A DNA stretch of 34,741 nucleotides from a virus, in the IMG/VR virus record IMGVR_UViG_3300025598_000100, positions 1 through 34,741 of that record; one strand, given 5' to 3'. The notes below the pieces were generated by a model. It saw only the letters and a list, made by a program, of their open reading frames with translations, made no database searches and had not been told where the DNA came from. Each line of letters starts with the position of its first letter. Position 1 is the first letter of the stretch. Of this stretch, positions 1-6,029 are shown piece by piece. Made by a program: the position numbers and the translations under genes.

Positions 1-120
1 GGTAGCAAATGGTGTAGCTTGTGCTGCATTAACAGCCATAACACCAGAGTAACGAATCACAGCAGGTGTAGCTACAAGTGCAGTTAAGCCAGTAAGGAAC
101 TTACGACGGGATATGGTCAT
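1..120 (-). CDS. Twin-arginine-signal protein, N-terminal part only
   Basis: The gene runs off the left edge, so only about 40 N-terminal residues are visible. The start reads MTISRRKFLTGLTALVATPA. SRRKFL fits the twin-arginine (Tat) consensus S/T-R-R-x-F-L-K, and a short hydrophobic stretch and alanine-rich segment follow. The ATG overlaps the stop of the gene at 117-377 in an ATGA, which implies translational coupling and argues that this start is real. In host proteins such a signal directs export of folded proteins, and here it suggests a product that crosses or sits in the inner membrane. Short phage proteins with similar N-termini are known to me, but I know no function for them. The rest of the protein cannot be seen. 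Confidence 0.6.
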   Translation of the reverse strand, partial: MTISRRKFLTGLTALVATPAVIRYSGVMAVNAAQATPFAT

Positions 121-377
121 GCTTGTGATTCCTTTGGTTTAAGCACGGCTAACGCGGCATGTGCCATTGAAGCTAAGCAATCAAGATACTGCTTATTTTC
201 TTCCCGCAACCGCTCAATCTCATCCATAAAGCTATTGCCAAAGTCTACAGAATGGGCAAGTTGTTTACGCAATAATTCAATTTCATCAGCTGCGGCATGG
301 TAGATGGCGTCTGACTTTACGTCGCCTACTTCCCAATCACCAAGTTCGCGTAATCGTTTTACAATATTTATAGTCAT
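117..377 (-). CDS. Small coiled-coil protein, unknown function
   Basis: This is an 86-residue protein that I do not recognise. It is charged and leucine-patterned: residues about 28-66 carry ADEIELLRKQL and DEIERLREENKQYL heptads, typical of a coiled coil. There is no signal peptide or membrane segment. It lies in a small minus-strand run, 2 bp after the stop of the 380-634 gene, and its stop overlaps the start of the Tat-signal gene by 4 bp, so the three are probably one transcript. An oligomerising accessory or virion-associated protein is possible but is only a guess. Confidence 0.5.
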   Translation of the reverse strand: MTINIVKRLRELGDWEVGDVKSDAIYHAAADEIELLRKQLAHSVDFGNSFMDEIERLREENKQYLDCLASMAHAALAVLKPKESQA

Positions 378-379
378 GT

Positions 380-634
380 TTATGGTTCCTTTTGTTTAGA
401 AGGAAATGATAAAACTTCAGCATTTAAAATGGGCGGCAATTTTATTTTTTCGTTTTCCAAATACTCAATGGTGCTTTTAAGGTTTTGAATAGTAAATGAT
501 TTTGCCCATTCTGATTCAAGCACCAAAGGGTGAAAATCAACTTTAAATTCTTCTTTATTGCTTGCGAAAATAACAATATCCGTCATCTCATGGGGCATGT
601 ATAGTCTAGCGTTTTTAAGTTCCTCTAAATCCAT
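380..634 (-). CDS. Small hypothetical protein
   Basis: This 84-residue protein has no recognisable domain. It looks soluble and mixed alpha/beta, with a segment around residues 18-34 (MTDIVIFASNKEEFKVD) followed by a helical C-terminal half. A GGAG ribosome-binding site lies about 8 nt before the ATG. It is the first gene of the leftmost minus-strand run. Directly upstream is the 1.1 kb gene-free region, which must therefore hold its promoter unless transcription reads through from the terminase gene. Confidence 0.45.
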   Translation of the reverse strand: MDLEELKNARLYMPHEMTDIVIFASNKEEFKVDFHPLVLESEWAKSFTIQNLKSTIEYLENEKIKLPPILNAEVLSFPSKQKEP

Positions 635-1456
635 TTCATTTTCTCCGTTATAGTTAAGGTGACGACTTGTAAGGTTTCATGGCTTAATACGACAAACTCA
701 TAGGAGTAACCAAACTTTACCTTGTAGTGCCTTCAGGGACGTTTTCGTACAAACGCTATCCTTTACACTTGCCCGTTGTTGCTGCGGCTGCAGGAGAGAC
801 CCTCCTATGAGTAACTGATGTAATTTGCATAGCGTGTAAAATATCACAGGTCAAGTACCGGAGTCCCAAGACTGTGTATGAGTTATACGGGGGTAGGGTC
901 TGCTAATGGAACCCCACCCCACCCCGTCTGAACATTAAAATGATGGTGTCCGTTGCCAACACGATTGGCTGGCACCCAACAAAGCCTCACACGGAATCAA
1001 CATGAGGGGGCAACAGGATACGCCGACCGCGACAGACCACAGTCCATTGTCCTGCATTAGCGTAGACTACTCAAGCTACAAGAACACCCAAGCGAGGCAG
1101 CCATGTAGCAAAGATGGCATTGCCCTACAAGGAATATTTTGTTGGGCAATAACTACCACAGGGGTGTCAGTTAGGGGCAATGTATGGCGTTAAGTGATAC
1201 AGTGGTAGGAGTTATACGAAACTGCGTATAAGGGGCGAATATACGGGAGGGCGTATATACCAAAGTACACCGGGGGTGGGGGTGATTATACCAAACAGGG
1301 GGGTAGGTATAGTGAAATGCACTTAACGGGGGTTAGTGTTCAGTTAAATTGGTTTTAGGGAAATTTTGGGGATGTTATGTGGGATGCACGGGACAGCTAC
1401 ACCGCCGCCTCGCCACCCTGCGGGGGGTGCCACCATACCCACCCCACCCCTTAAAA
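635..1456. other. Long gene-free region with many inverted repeats
   Basis: No credible gene occurs here. The one longer open frame (1002-1193, plus) has no ribosome-binding site and no protein-like composition. The stretch is rich in G-runs and C-runs (888-898, 911-925, 1270-1306, 1417-1450). It contains stems at 696-706/802-812, 887-892/922-927, 1119-1130/1139-1150, 1212-1218/1225-1231 and 1239-1245/1252-1258. Short direct repeats also occur: GAGTTATACG at 880 and 1209, and TATACCAAA at about 1256 and 1287. The density of dyads suggests an RNA gene, a packaging or replication region, or regulatory DNA. Confidence 0.6.
690..1265. ncRNA. Candidate structured RNA
   Basis: Several stems point to an RNA that folds. 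An 11-bp perfect inverted repeat (696-706 with 802-812) could close a domain of about 117 nt. The hairpin at 1119-1150 pairs ATTGCCC with GGGCAAT and, after one T-T mismatch, ACAA with TTGT around an 8-nt loop. Two adjacent 7-bp hairpins (1212-1231 and 1239-1258) both use the CGTATA motif with 6-nt loops, and the second loop is GGAGGG. Phages are known to carry large ornate RNAs (for example GOLLD and ROOL), but I cannot match this to any family. Stems are symmetric, so the strand is undetermined. Confidence 0.3.
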
Positions 1457-1610
1457 CTGGCACGAACATTGCATGACCATATTTGGCACGCATCTTGCAT
1501 ATGGTCAAACTTGGCATGAACATTGCTTAAGCATATTTGGCATGACTATTGCTTTGCATAGCTTGACTACAATTTTGCATAGCTTGACCATAGTTGGCAC
1601 AAAGCTTGCT
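1457..1610 (+). repeat. Tandem array of sigma54-like (-24/-12) or iteron elements
   Basis: Five elements fit TGGCAY-N5-TTGC, starting at 1458, 1484, 1512, 1538 and 1595. A degenerate sixth (TGACTA-N5-TTGC) starts at 1564. Start-to-start spacing is 26, 28, 26, 26 and 31 bp. The pattern is that of the sigma54 promoter consensus TGGCACG-N4-TTGCW, and the first two copies match it almost perfectly. All face rightward. Five matches at a regular pitch are hard to ascribe to chance. An alternative is an iteron array bound by a replication or packaging protein. Both readings are inference. Confidence 0.6.
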
Positions 1611-1640
1611 TGACTATAGATATGCTTATGTTCCTATAAT
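1610..1640 (+). promoter_or_regulatory. Possible sigma70-type promoter downstream of the repeat array
   Basis: TTGACT (1610-1615) and a perfect TATAAT (1635-1640) are separated by 19 bp, slightly wider than the optimal 17. The site faces right, towards the 3' end of the oppositely oriented terminase gene, so a transcript would be antisense to that gene unless it ends early. A small dyad (GACAGC at 1701-1706 with GCTGTC at 1715-1720) lies downstream. Confidence 0.3.
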
Positions 1641-1734
1641 GGAAACGGAACAAAACGTGAAAACGTCATAGGCGGCAGAAAGCAAGCTTGACTATACCAA
1701 GACAGCGCAGACCAGCTGTCGGACGCTGGCAACC

Positions 1735-1753
1735 CTTTAAAACGGTTTTAAAG
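1735..1753. other. Perfect 9-bp dyad over the terminase stop codon
   Basis: CTTTAAAAC (1735-1743) and GTTTTAAAG (1745-1753) form a perfect inverted repeat around one central G. The minus-strand TAA stop of the small terminase (1748-1750) lies inside the right arm. One central base is too short for an RNA hairpin loop, so a protein-binding dyad is more likely than a terminator. Confidence 0.35.
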
Positions 1754-2338
1754 CGTGTCCATGTCGCTGGCTGGCGAAATTGCTTTAAGCATGTCCGCAA
1801 GCGTTTCGCGTTCGTCAAAGTCCAGCTTAGCTATATTAACAGTCTGTAAAACAAGCGTATTCGTTGTTTCGTCGCCAGCATGCTTCAACTGGTCGCCGTA
1901 TTTTTTCGGACGCAGCTTTCCGACCAGCCACTTGCGCGTGTCGATTTGCAGCTGCGCCTTTCGTATTTGCTCGTTTGTGCTTTCGTCCGACAGCGCGTCC
2001 GCGATATTAAGCGTTTCGTCGAATAACGTATCGGCTTGCTGGTCGCGCGCGTAAGCGTATTGTTTGGCAAAGTCTGGCACGCGCGCCAACCATTTCCTGA
2101 TCGTGCTTCCGTCTGGCATGTTGTTTTGATTACAAATCCAGCGCAAGCTGCGACCGTCTGCGAGATAATCCAGCACTTTATCGGCTATTGCTTCACTATA
2201 TATGAGCGGACGACCGCGCGGACTTATTCCGTCTGGCTTGGCAATAACAACGGCGTCGCTGGCTGTTATGTCGCGCTTGCGGCTTGGCTTGATTACGCGC
2301 GGCTTGCTGGCTGGCTTTGTTTGGCTGGCGTTTGTCAT
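1748..2338 (-). CDS. Terminase small subunit (Sf6-like)
   Basis: The 196-residue product resembles DNA-packaging small subunits of the Sf6 gp1 type. After a basic, disordered N-terminus (about 1-40) comes a helix-turn-helix-like region (about 45-90). There LADGRSLRWICNQ and DGSTIRKWL recall the known 'sR.ic...gmP...tv..Wl' signature. A helical part follows with QIDTRKWLVGKLRPKKYGD, very typical of the family. It would recognise the phage packaging site and load the large terminase. The start has an AAGGT site about 11 nt upstream. Unusually, no large terminase follows: downstream lies 1.1 kb of gene-free DNA. Codon use (GAC over GAT, many CTGGC and GTCG words) matches the neighbouring cassette at 2587-5283 and not the rest of the window. 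Confidence 0.8.
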   Translation of the reverse strand: MTNASQTKPASKPRVIKPSRKRDITASDAVVIAKPDGISPRGRPLIYSEAIADKVLDYLADGRSLRWICNQNNMPDGSTIRKWLARVPDFAKQYAYARDQQADTLFDETLNIADALSDESTNEQIRKAQLQIDTRKWLVGKLRPKKYGDQLKHAGDETTNTLVLQTVNIAKLDFDERETLADMLKAISPASDMDTL

Positions 2339-2420
2339 TCTGGCTTTACCTTATCAGTCTGGCTTATTCGTCTGGCTTGTTTGTATTACTTTATATGTCT
2401 GGCTTTAAGTCTGTCTGTTT
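2339..2420 (-). repeat. Four AAGCCAGA repeats upstream of terminase small subunit
   Basis: The octamer AAGCCAGA (TCTGGCTT on the plus strand) begins at plus positions 2339, 2358, 2371 and 2398, immediately before the terminase start codon. Spacing is 19, 13 and 27 bp. The nearest copy lies between the ribosome-binding site and the ATG. It may be a binding site (autoregulation or pac), but GTCTGGC words are frequent across this whole block, so part of the signal may be composition. Confidence 0.35.
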
Positions 2421-2496
2421 AGGTCGGCCAGCCAGCGGAATTTCCGAAAAATCAAAACAAAATCAGTAACAATTGCTTAACCATAAGCCAGCGTTC

Positions 2497-2514
2497 GCTT
2501 GACTAAATTGTCAA
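2497..2514 (+). promoter_or_regulatory. TTGAC dyad upstream of the plus-strand cassette
   Basis: TTGAC (2499-2503) and GTCAA (2510-2514) flank a 6-bp spacer, and the left arm is part of a GCTTGACTA motif. The site lies about 75 bp before the gene at 2587, in the divergent region (2339-2586) between it and the terminase gene. It could be an operator or a -35 element, but I see no convincing -10 at the right distance. AAATCAG also occurs three times nearby. No other feature is visible in this spacer. Confidence 0.3.
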
Positions 2515-2586
2515 ATCAGATCAAAAATCAGTCTGGACCCTTGCGTCCAAACGAAACAAACGGCTTAAAACAAAGGAAATGTGAAC

Positions 2587-4026
2587 ATGTTCAATGTCTT
2601 ATGTTTAGAAACAAATCAGCTGGAATTAAATATATCAGGCGACCCGTTAATTTTTGAAAACGGCGTCGCAGCTGCGGACTACGCGCGCGCAATAACGGCG
2701 ACAGCTGGCAAGAAATACCAAGTCAGACGCGCCGAAAATAACGTGGACTGGAAAGCGCGCGAACAAGAACGCTTTAATTCTGGACACTATGAAAGCCCAA
2801 AATGGCTGGCGAAATATTGCGTCAAAATGGTTCGCGCTGGCTTTAATCCAGACCTATTTAGTGAACACGCAATACACGTTTCCAAACGCGACCCGTCAAA
2901 AATTGCATATACTCAAGACGCCATTAAAGGCGCAGCGGACATTCAGACGCCTATTCGTGTCGGGTCGTATTTGACGCAATATTGTCAAGAAATGTCGCCG
3001 GACATGGTTAAGGAAATAGCATTGGAACACGCCAATATTTACGTCGGACAATCGTTTTTAATTGCAACGACAGCGGACGAAATAGAGGAAGTTTATAGAA
3101 ATGGACCGAATAGCTGTATGTCGAAAGGATTGTCCTATTTTTCGTCCAGCCAGCATCCTGTTCGCGTTTACGGCGACAGCGACTTACAGCTGGCTTATTT
3201 AAAAAACGAAAATGACCATTTTTCTGCGCGCGCGCTTATCTGTCGTGAAACAATGACATTTTATCGGATTTACGGCGACGTCGAACGCTTGGAACACGCT
3301 TTAAAGCGCGCTGGATATAGTCGAGGCGACTTTGAAGGTGCGCGTATTCGTCGGCTGGTCTGCGAAAACAACAACCGTCTGATTTTGCCCTATCTCGACG
3401 GAATACAAAGCGTTTCGATTTTAAACGCTGAATTTCTTAAAATTGACAGCGACGGCGAAATTTACGCCGACACTACCGACGGCTTAGAACGTGGTGAAAC
3501 ATGCGAACGCTGCGAACGATCAACAAACGAAACGACAAGCGTTTACACAGACGTCCGATACACGGAACAATGGTGTTCGCGCTGCGTCGAAAACCATTCT
3601 TTTTACTGTGAAGGTATGAACGAAACAGTATCGGACGCCAGCGCCGTGACAGTCGACGGCGAAATGTATGCTGACTGGTACAATCGAGACGAACGCAATT
3701 TTTGCGATTTTTCGCAAGAATTTACTTTCGGCGAAATTGTTGAAATCCATTATATTTACGAACGCGCGTCGGCTTATAATGCGTCGCGTACGCCAACACG
3801 AACGCAGACAATTCAGACAAAATATTGTCGTGCTGATGAAGTCGCGACGTATGCTTTCAAATGTCGCGTGGACGGCGAATACTGGTCGCTGGATTGCAAA
3901 GCCGTCGACACTTGGGCGCAAGAACCACGATCAATTCACAACGAGCCAAACGACATTCCGGCTTGGTATGTCGGCGACGTCGCGCACAACGATACGCGCC
4001 AGCTGCAATTCTATCTGTCGGCTTGA
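2587..4026 (+). CDS. Unknown phage protein with CxxC motifs
   Basis: The 479-residue product has no function I can name. The middle part, around residues 175-275, includes PNSCMSKG, PVRVYG, LQLAYL, RALIC, FYRIYGD, a GAR..R motif and LPYLDG. This looks like a conserved core that I associate with uncharacterised phage proteins. The C-terminal third has two CxxC pairs (about residues 306/309 and 330/333) and another Cys near 341, suggesting a zinc ribbon. I prefer the ATG at 2587 (AGGA 9 nt upstream) over an in-frame GTG at 2581, where the spacing is only 3 nt. It is the first gene of a plus-strand cassette with the metallopeptidase 83 bp downstream. Composition is distinct from most of the window. 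Confidence 0.7.
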   Translation: MFNVLCLETNQLELNISGDPLIFENGVAAADYARAITATAGKKYQVRRAENNVDWKAREQERFNSGHYESPKWLAKYCVKMVRAGFNPDLFSEHAIHVSKRDPSKIAYTQDAIKGAADIQTPIRVGSYLTQYCQEMSPDMVKEIALEHANIYVGQSFLIATTADEIEEVYRNGPNSCMSKGLSYFSSSQHPVRVYGDSDLQLAYLKNENDHFSARALICRETMTFYRIYGDVERLEHALKRAGYSRGDFEGARIRRLVCENNNRLILPYLDGIQSVSILNAEFLKIDSDGEIYADTTDGLERGETCERCERSTNETTSVYTDVRYTEQWCSRCVENHSFYCEGMNETVSDASAVTVDGEMYADWYNRDERNFCDFSQEFTFGEIVEIHYIYERASAYNASRTPTRTQTIQTKYCRADEVATYAFKCRVDGEYWSLDCKAVDTWAQEPRSIHNEPNDIPAWYVGDVAHNDTRQLQFYLSA

Positions 4027-4109
4027 CAATAGTGACGGCGCGTCTGGCTTAGCTGGACGCGCTATCGCGATTGTCAATTCCGATAATCGAAAACAAAGGG
4101 AACAACAAA

Positions 4110-5177
4110 ATGACATTTCTTTCCAAACGAGAACGCAAGCGCGCGCTGCGCGAAACAAAACAAGACAATCCAGTCGCGACGCTGGCGACCATGTTGCAGA
4201 CCATGCGACCAGCGAAAACCGACGCCGTGGACCGTTTCGTCGACCAGTGGCTTGTTCCCTTAGGCGCGCAGCTGGACCATGCCGGAAACGCAATTCTGCG
4301 GGTCGGCGAGGGGTCGCGCGTTTTATGGTCAAGCCACACTGATACGGTCCACCGCGCAGCTGGCCGCCAGCGTATAAGTGTTAATGGCGATTTTTTTAAA
4401 GTCGCATATGGCGACGCAGCGTCTTGCTTAGGCGCAGACTGTACGACTGGCGCGTGGGTTATGCGAGAAATGGCAATGGCTGGCGTGGCTGGTCTGTATG
4501 TCTGGCATGCCGACGAGGAAATAGGCGGCCATGGGTCGGCTTGGCTGGCGAAAAATCATGCTGGCCTGCTGGACGGCGTGGACTATGCAATCGCGTTCGA
4601 CCGTAAAGGGACAGACAGCATTATCACTCACCAATGGGGCGGACGTTGTTGTTCTGATACGTTCGCGCGTTCGCTGGCGTCGCAGCTTCCAAACGCTTAT
4701 CGGACGGACGACACTGGTACGTTTACAGACACGGCGAATTATACAGACGCCATTGCAGAATGTACGAATATCAGTGTCGGATATTACGCGCAGCATACGG
4801 CCAGCGAAACGCAATCGATAAGCCACGCGCTTGCGCTGCGCGACGCCATGCTGCGATTTGATGAAACGAAATTGATACGGTCGCGGAAAGCTGGCGAAAT
4901 CGACAGGGACGATTACGACGGTCTGGCTTGGGGCTGGTCGCGCAATAGCTATAAGAAGACGTCTAAACGCTCTTATAAGGCGACGTCCAGCTGGTACGAC
5001 CGAAACGATTACGGCGCGCGCGATTATTACGACCGCTATGATTTCGACCAGCGCGACCAGCTGGCCGATTACGTTTTCGACAATCCAGACGGCGTAGCAG
5101 ACTTTCTAGAAATGTACGGTTTTTCGTTGGACGAAATACGCCAGCATGTCGACAGCCAAACAAAGGGAAAAGGATAA
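4110..5177 (+). CDS. Zinc metallopeptidase of the M20/M28/M42 type
   Basis: The 355-residue product has a complete set of co-catalytic dizinc residues: SSHTDT (H76, D78), LGADCTTG (D110, bridging), HADEEIGGHG (E136 base, E137), AFDRKG (D164) and a late His in YYAQHT (H229). Such enzymes hydrolyse peptides or amide-linked small molecules in the cytoplasm. There is no signal peptide, and the substrate cannot be inferred. After the catalytic domain, residues about 280-320 form a Tyr/Asp/Arg-rich segment (WYDRNDYGARDYYDRYDFDQ) unlike the core fold, then a short helical tail. ATG 4110 has AGGGA upstream, whereas an upstream TTG (4071) is less likely. The gene sits between an unknown CxxC protein and a tiny membrane peptide, ahead of a terminator. 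Such a peptidase is unusual as phage cargo. Confidence 0.8.
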   Translation: MTFLSKRERKRALRETKQDNPVATLATMLQTMRPAKTDAVDRFVDQWLVPLGAQLDHAGNAILRVGEGSRVLWSSHTDTVHRAAGRQRISVNGDFFKVAYGDAASCLGADCTTGAWVMREMAMAGVAGLYVWHADEEIGGHGSAWLAKNHAGLLDGVDYAIAFDRKGTDSIITHQWGGRCCSDTFARSLASQLPNAYRTDDTGTFTDTANYTDAIAECTNISVGYYAQHTASETQSISHALALRDAMLRFDETKLIRSRKAGEIDRDDYDGLAWGWSRNSYKKTSKRSYKATSSWYDRNDYGARDYYDRYDFDQRDQLADYVFDNPDGVADFLEMYGFSLDEIRQHVDSQTKGKG

Positions 5178-5178
5178 T

Positions 5179-5283
5179 ATGACACTCGCCGACACGCTCG
5201 ACGCGCTTATAGAACCAGCTGGCTGGCTGGTTCTGGTCGCGCTTATTTGGACAGCTGCGGACGTCGTTTTCGGCGGCCTTTAG
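5179..5283 (+). CDS. 34-residue single-span membrane peptide
   Basis: This is a very short gene starting one base after the metallopeptidase stop, with AAGGA about 5 nt before the ATG. The product MTLADTLDALIEPAGWLVLV continues hydrophobically (ALIWTAADVVFGGL), giving one membrane-spanning helix at about residues 12-33. A strong terminator follows 21 bp later, so it is the last gene of the cassette. Its codon use matches the two genes before it. Spacing, ribosome-binding site and composition support it, but no homology can be judged at this size. It could act as a membrane anchor, small toxin or regulatory peptide. Confidence 0.55.
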   Translation: MTLADTLDALIEPAGWLVLVALIWTAADVVFGGL

Positions 5284-5304
5284 TTTCATTCTAAAAATTT
5301 AGAG

Positions 5305-5339
5305 GCTGGCGCGACGTCGTTTCGCGCCAGCTTTTTTTG
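5305..5339 (+). terminator. Rho-independent terminator of the peptidase cassette
   Basis: A perfect 10-bp stem pairs GCTGGCGCGA (5305-5314) with TCGCGCCAGC (5322-5331) across a 7-nt loop. A run of seven T follows directly. The form is textbook for the plus strand and closes the 2587-5283 cassette. Confidence 0.9.
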
Positions 5340-5555
5340 TTCTCAAAATTCGGCGCGCTGGTCGGACTGAAAAATAGGTCTAGACCAAACGACCGACCGC
5401 GACCAAACGTCAAATAGGAATATTTACCCATGCAACGGAATAATTTCTTAAAGAACAAAAAGAGAACATTTTCGCCATCAAAAACCAGTAAAAGTTATAA
5501 CGAGCAAAATTAGGAAAAGTGATTTTTTTGCCAGCAAAATTGGCAAAACAATTTT

Positions 5556-5580
5556 GGTCAATTTTTTTTGACCCTTTTTT
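5556..5580 (+). terminator. Second terminator-like hairpin
   Basis: GGTCAA (5556-5561) pairs with TTGACC (5568-5573) around six T and is followed by C and six T. The stem is short, so this would be a weak backup to the terminator at 5305. Just before it, TTTTGCCA (5526-5533) and TGGCAAAA (5541-5548) form a perfect 8-bp inverted repeat without a T-run. The rest of 5340-5628 is AT-rich with no credible gene. A minus-strand open frame at 5410-5649 is low-complexity and looks fortuitous. Confidence 0.5.
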
Positions 5581-5628
5581 CTCAAGGAAGATTTTTAAAA
5601 AAATCATACTTTTTCCCGCGCATGGTTC

Positions 5629-5657
5629 TTGACTATAAAATTTAGTCATGCTTATTA
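5629..5657 (+). promoter_or_regulatory. Dyad and possible promoter of the early plus operon
   Basis: TGACTA (5630-5635) and TAGTCA (5643-5648) form an inverted repeat with a 7-bp AT spacer. TTGACT (5629-5634) inside it could serve as a -35, with TATTAG or TTATTA about 17-18 bp further as a weak -10. The site lies about 70 bp before the gene at 5700 and shares the CTTGACTA motif with 1561, 1608, 1686 and 2497. An overlapping promoter and operator is the simplest reading. Confidence 0.4.
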
Positions 5658-5699
5658 GGTATCTCCAAACACTGGAAAACGAAAAGAAAGGTTACAAAC

Positions 5700-6029
5700 A
5701 TGACATATATCCCTGCAATGGACTTAGTTGGTTTAACTGATACAGCTTTGGTTGATGAAGCTGCAAAAATTGACATGACTATTAAGGCACTCTCCAAGAA
5801 GCTTGATGAAGCCAAAGCTATCATCCGCTCCCGTGGCGTTAGCGAAGTCATGGGTACGAACTTCAAGGCTACTGTATCATCGCCCGGTCTGCGTTGGTCA
5901 TTGGATACCGACCGCGTTAAGCTTGAGATGGGTGAGGATTGGTATGTTGCTCACTGCAAGGTCAGCCAACCAGCGCCTTCCGTCAGCTTTAAACCTTACC
6001 TGTCACTTGGCGAAATCCAAGTCGCATGA
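5700..6029 (+). CDS. Conserved small early phage protein, unknown function
   Basis: The 109-residue product has an N-terminal helical half (residues about 15-50: VDEAAKIDMTIKALSKKLDEAK, then IIRSRGVSEVMG). A beta-like half follows (FKATVSSPGLRWSLDTDRVKLEMGEDWYVAHCK). This 'short coiled coil, RGV.E..G..F.A.VS, LD...VK.EMG..W' layout recalls small early proteins of alphaproteobacterial phages, and I know no established activity. AAAGG lies about 8 nt before the ATG. It leads a chain of seven overlapping or nearly touching plus-strand genes ending in the GcrA-like gene. Confidence 0.65.
   Translation: MTYIPAMDLVGLTDTALVDEAAKIDMTIKALSKKLDEAKAIIRSRGVSEVMGTNFKATVSSPGLRWSLDTDRVKLEMGEDWYVAHCKVSQPAPSVSFKPYLSLGEIQVA

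Noticed and set aside
1002-1193. Plus-strand open frame of 63 codons in the gene-free region
   Set aside because: No ribosome-binding site, no protein-like composition, and it overlaps the strong hairpin at 1119-1150.
1270-1306. G-quadruplex with regulatory role
   Set aside because: Runs of five to six G occur, but the loops are uneven and long, and G-rich stretches here may simply pair with the C-runs nearby. Not strong enough to call.
635-1456. tRNA or tmRNA gene
   Set aside because: I looked for a T-loop (GTTCRA) with a 7-bp acceptor stem and for a tmRNA tag reading frame, and found neither.
1458-1610. Repeat array as a CRISPR
   Set aside because: Repeat units are only short partial matches with 26-31 bp pitch, there are no conserved 25-40 bp repeats with unique spacers, and there are no cas genes.
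3520-4339. Long open frames antisense to, or in another frame of, the CxxC protein and peptidase genes
   Set aside because: They follow from the GC-biased codon use of the real genes and show no domain, start signal or sensible residue content.
5410-5649. Minus-strand open frame of 79 codons
   Set aside because: The translation is low-complexity Phe/Asn/Lys and arises from AT-rich hairpin DNA. There is no ribosome-binding site.
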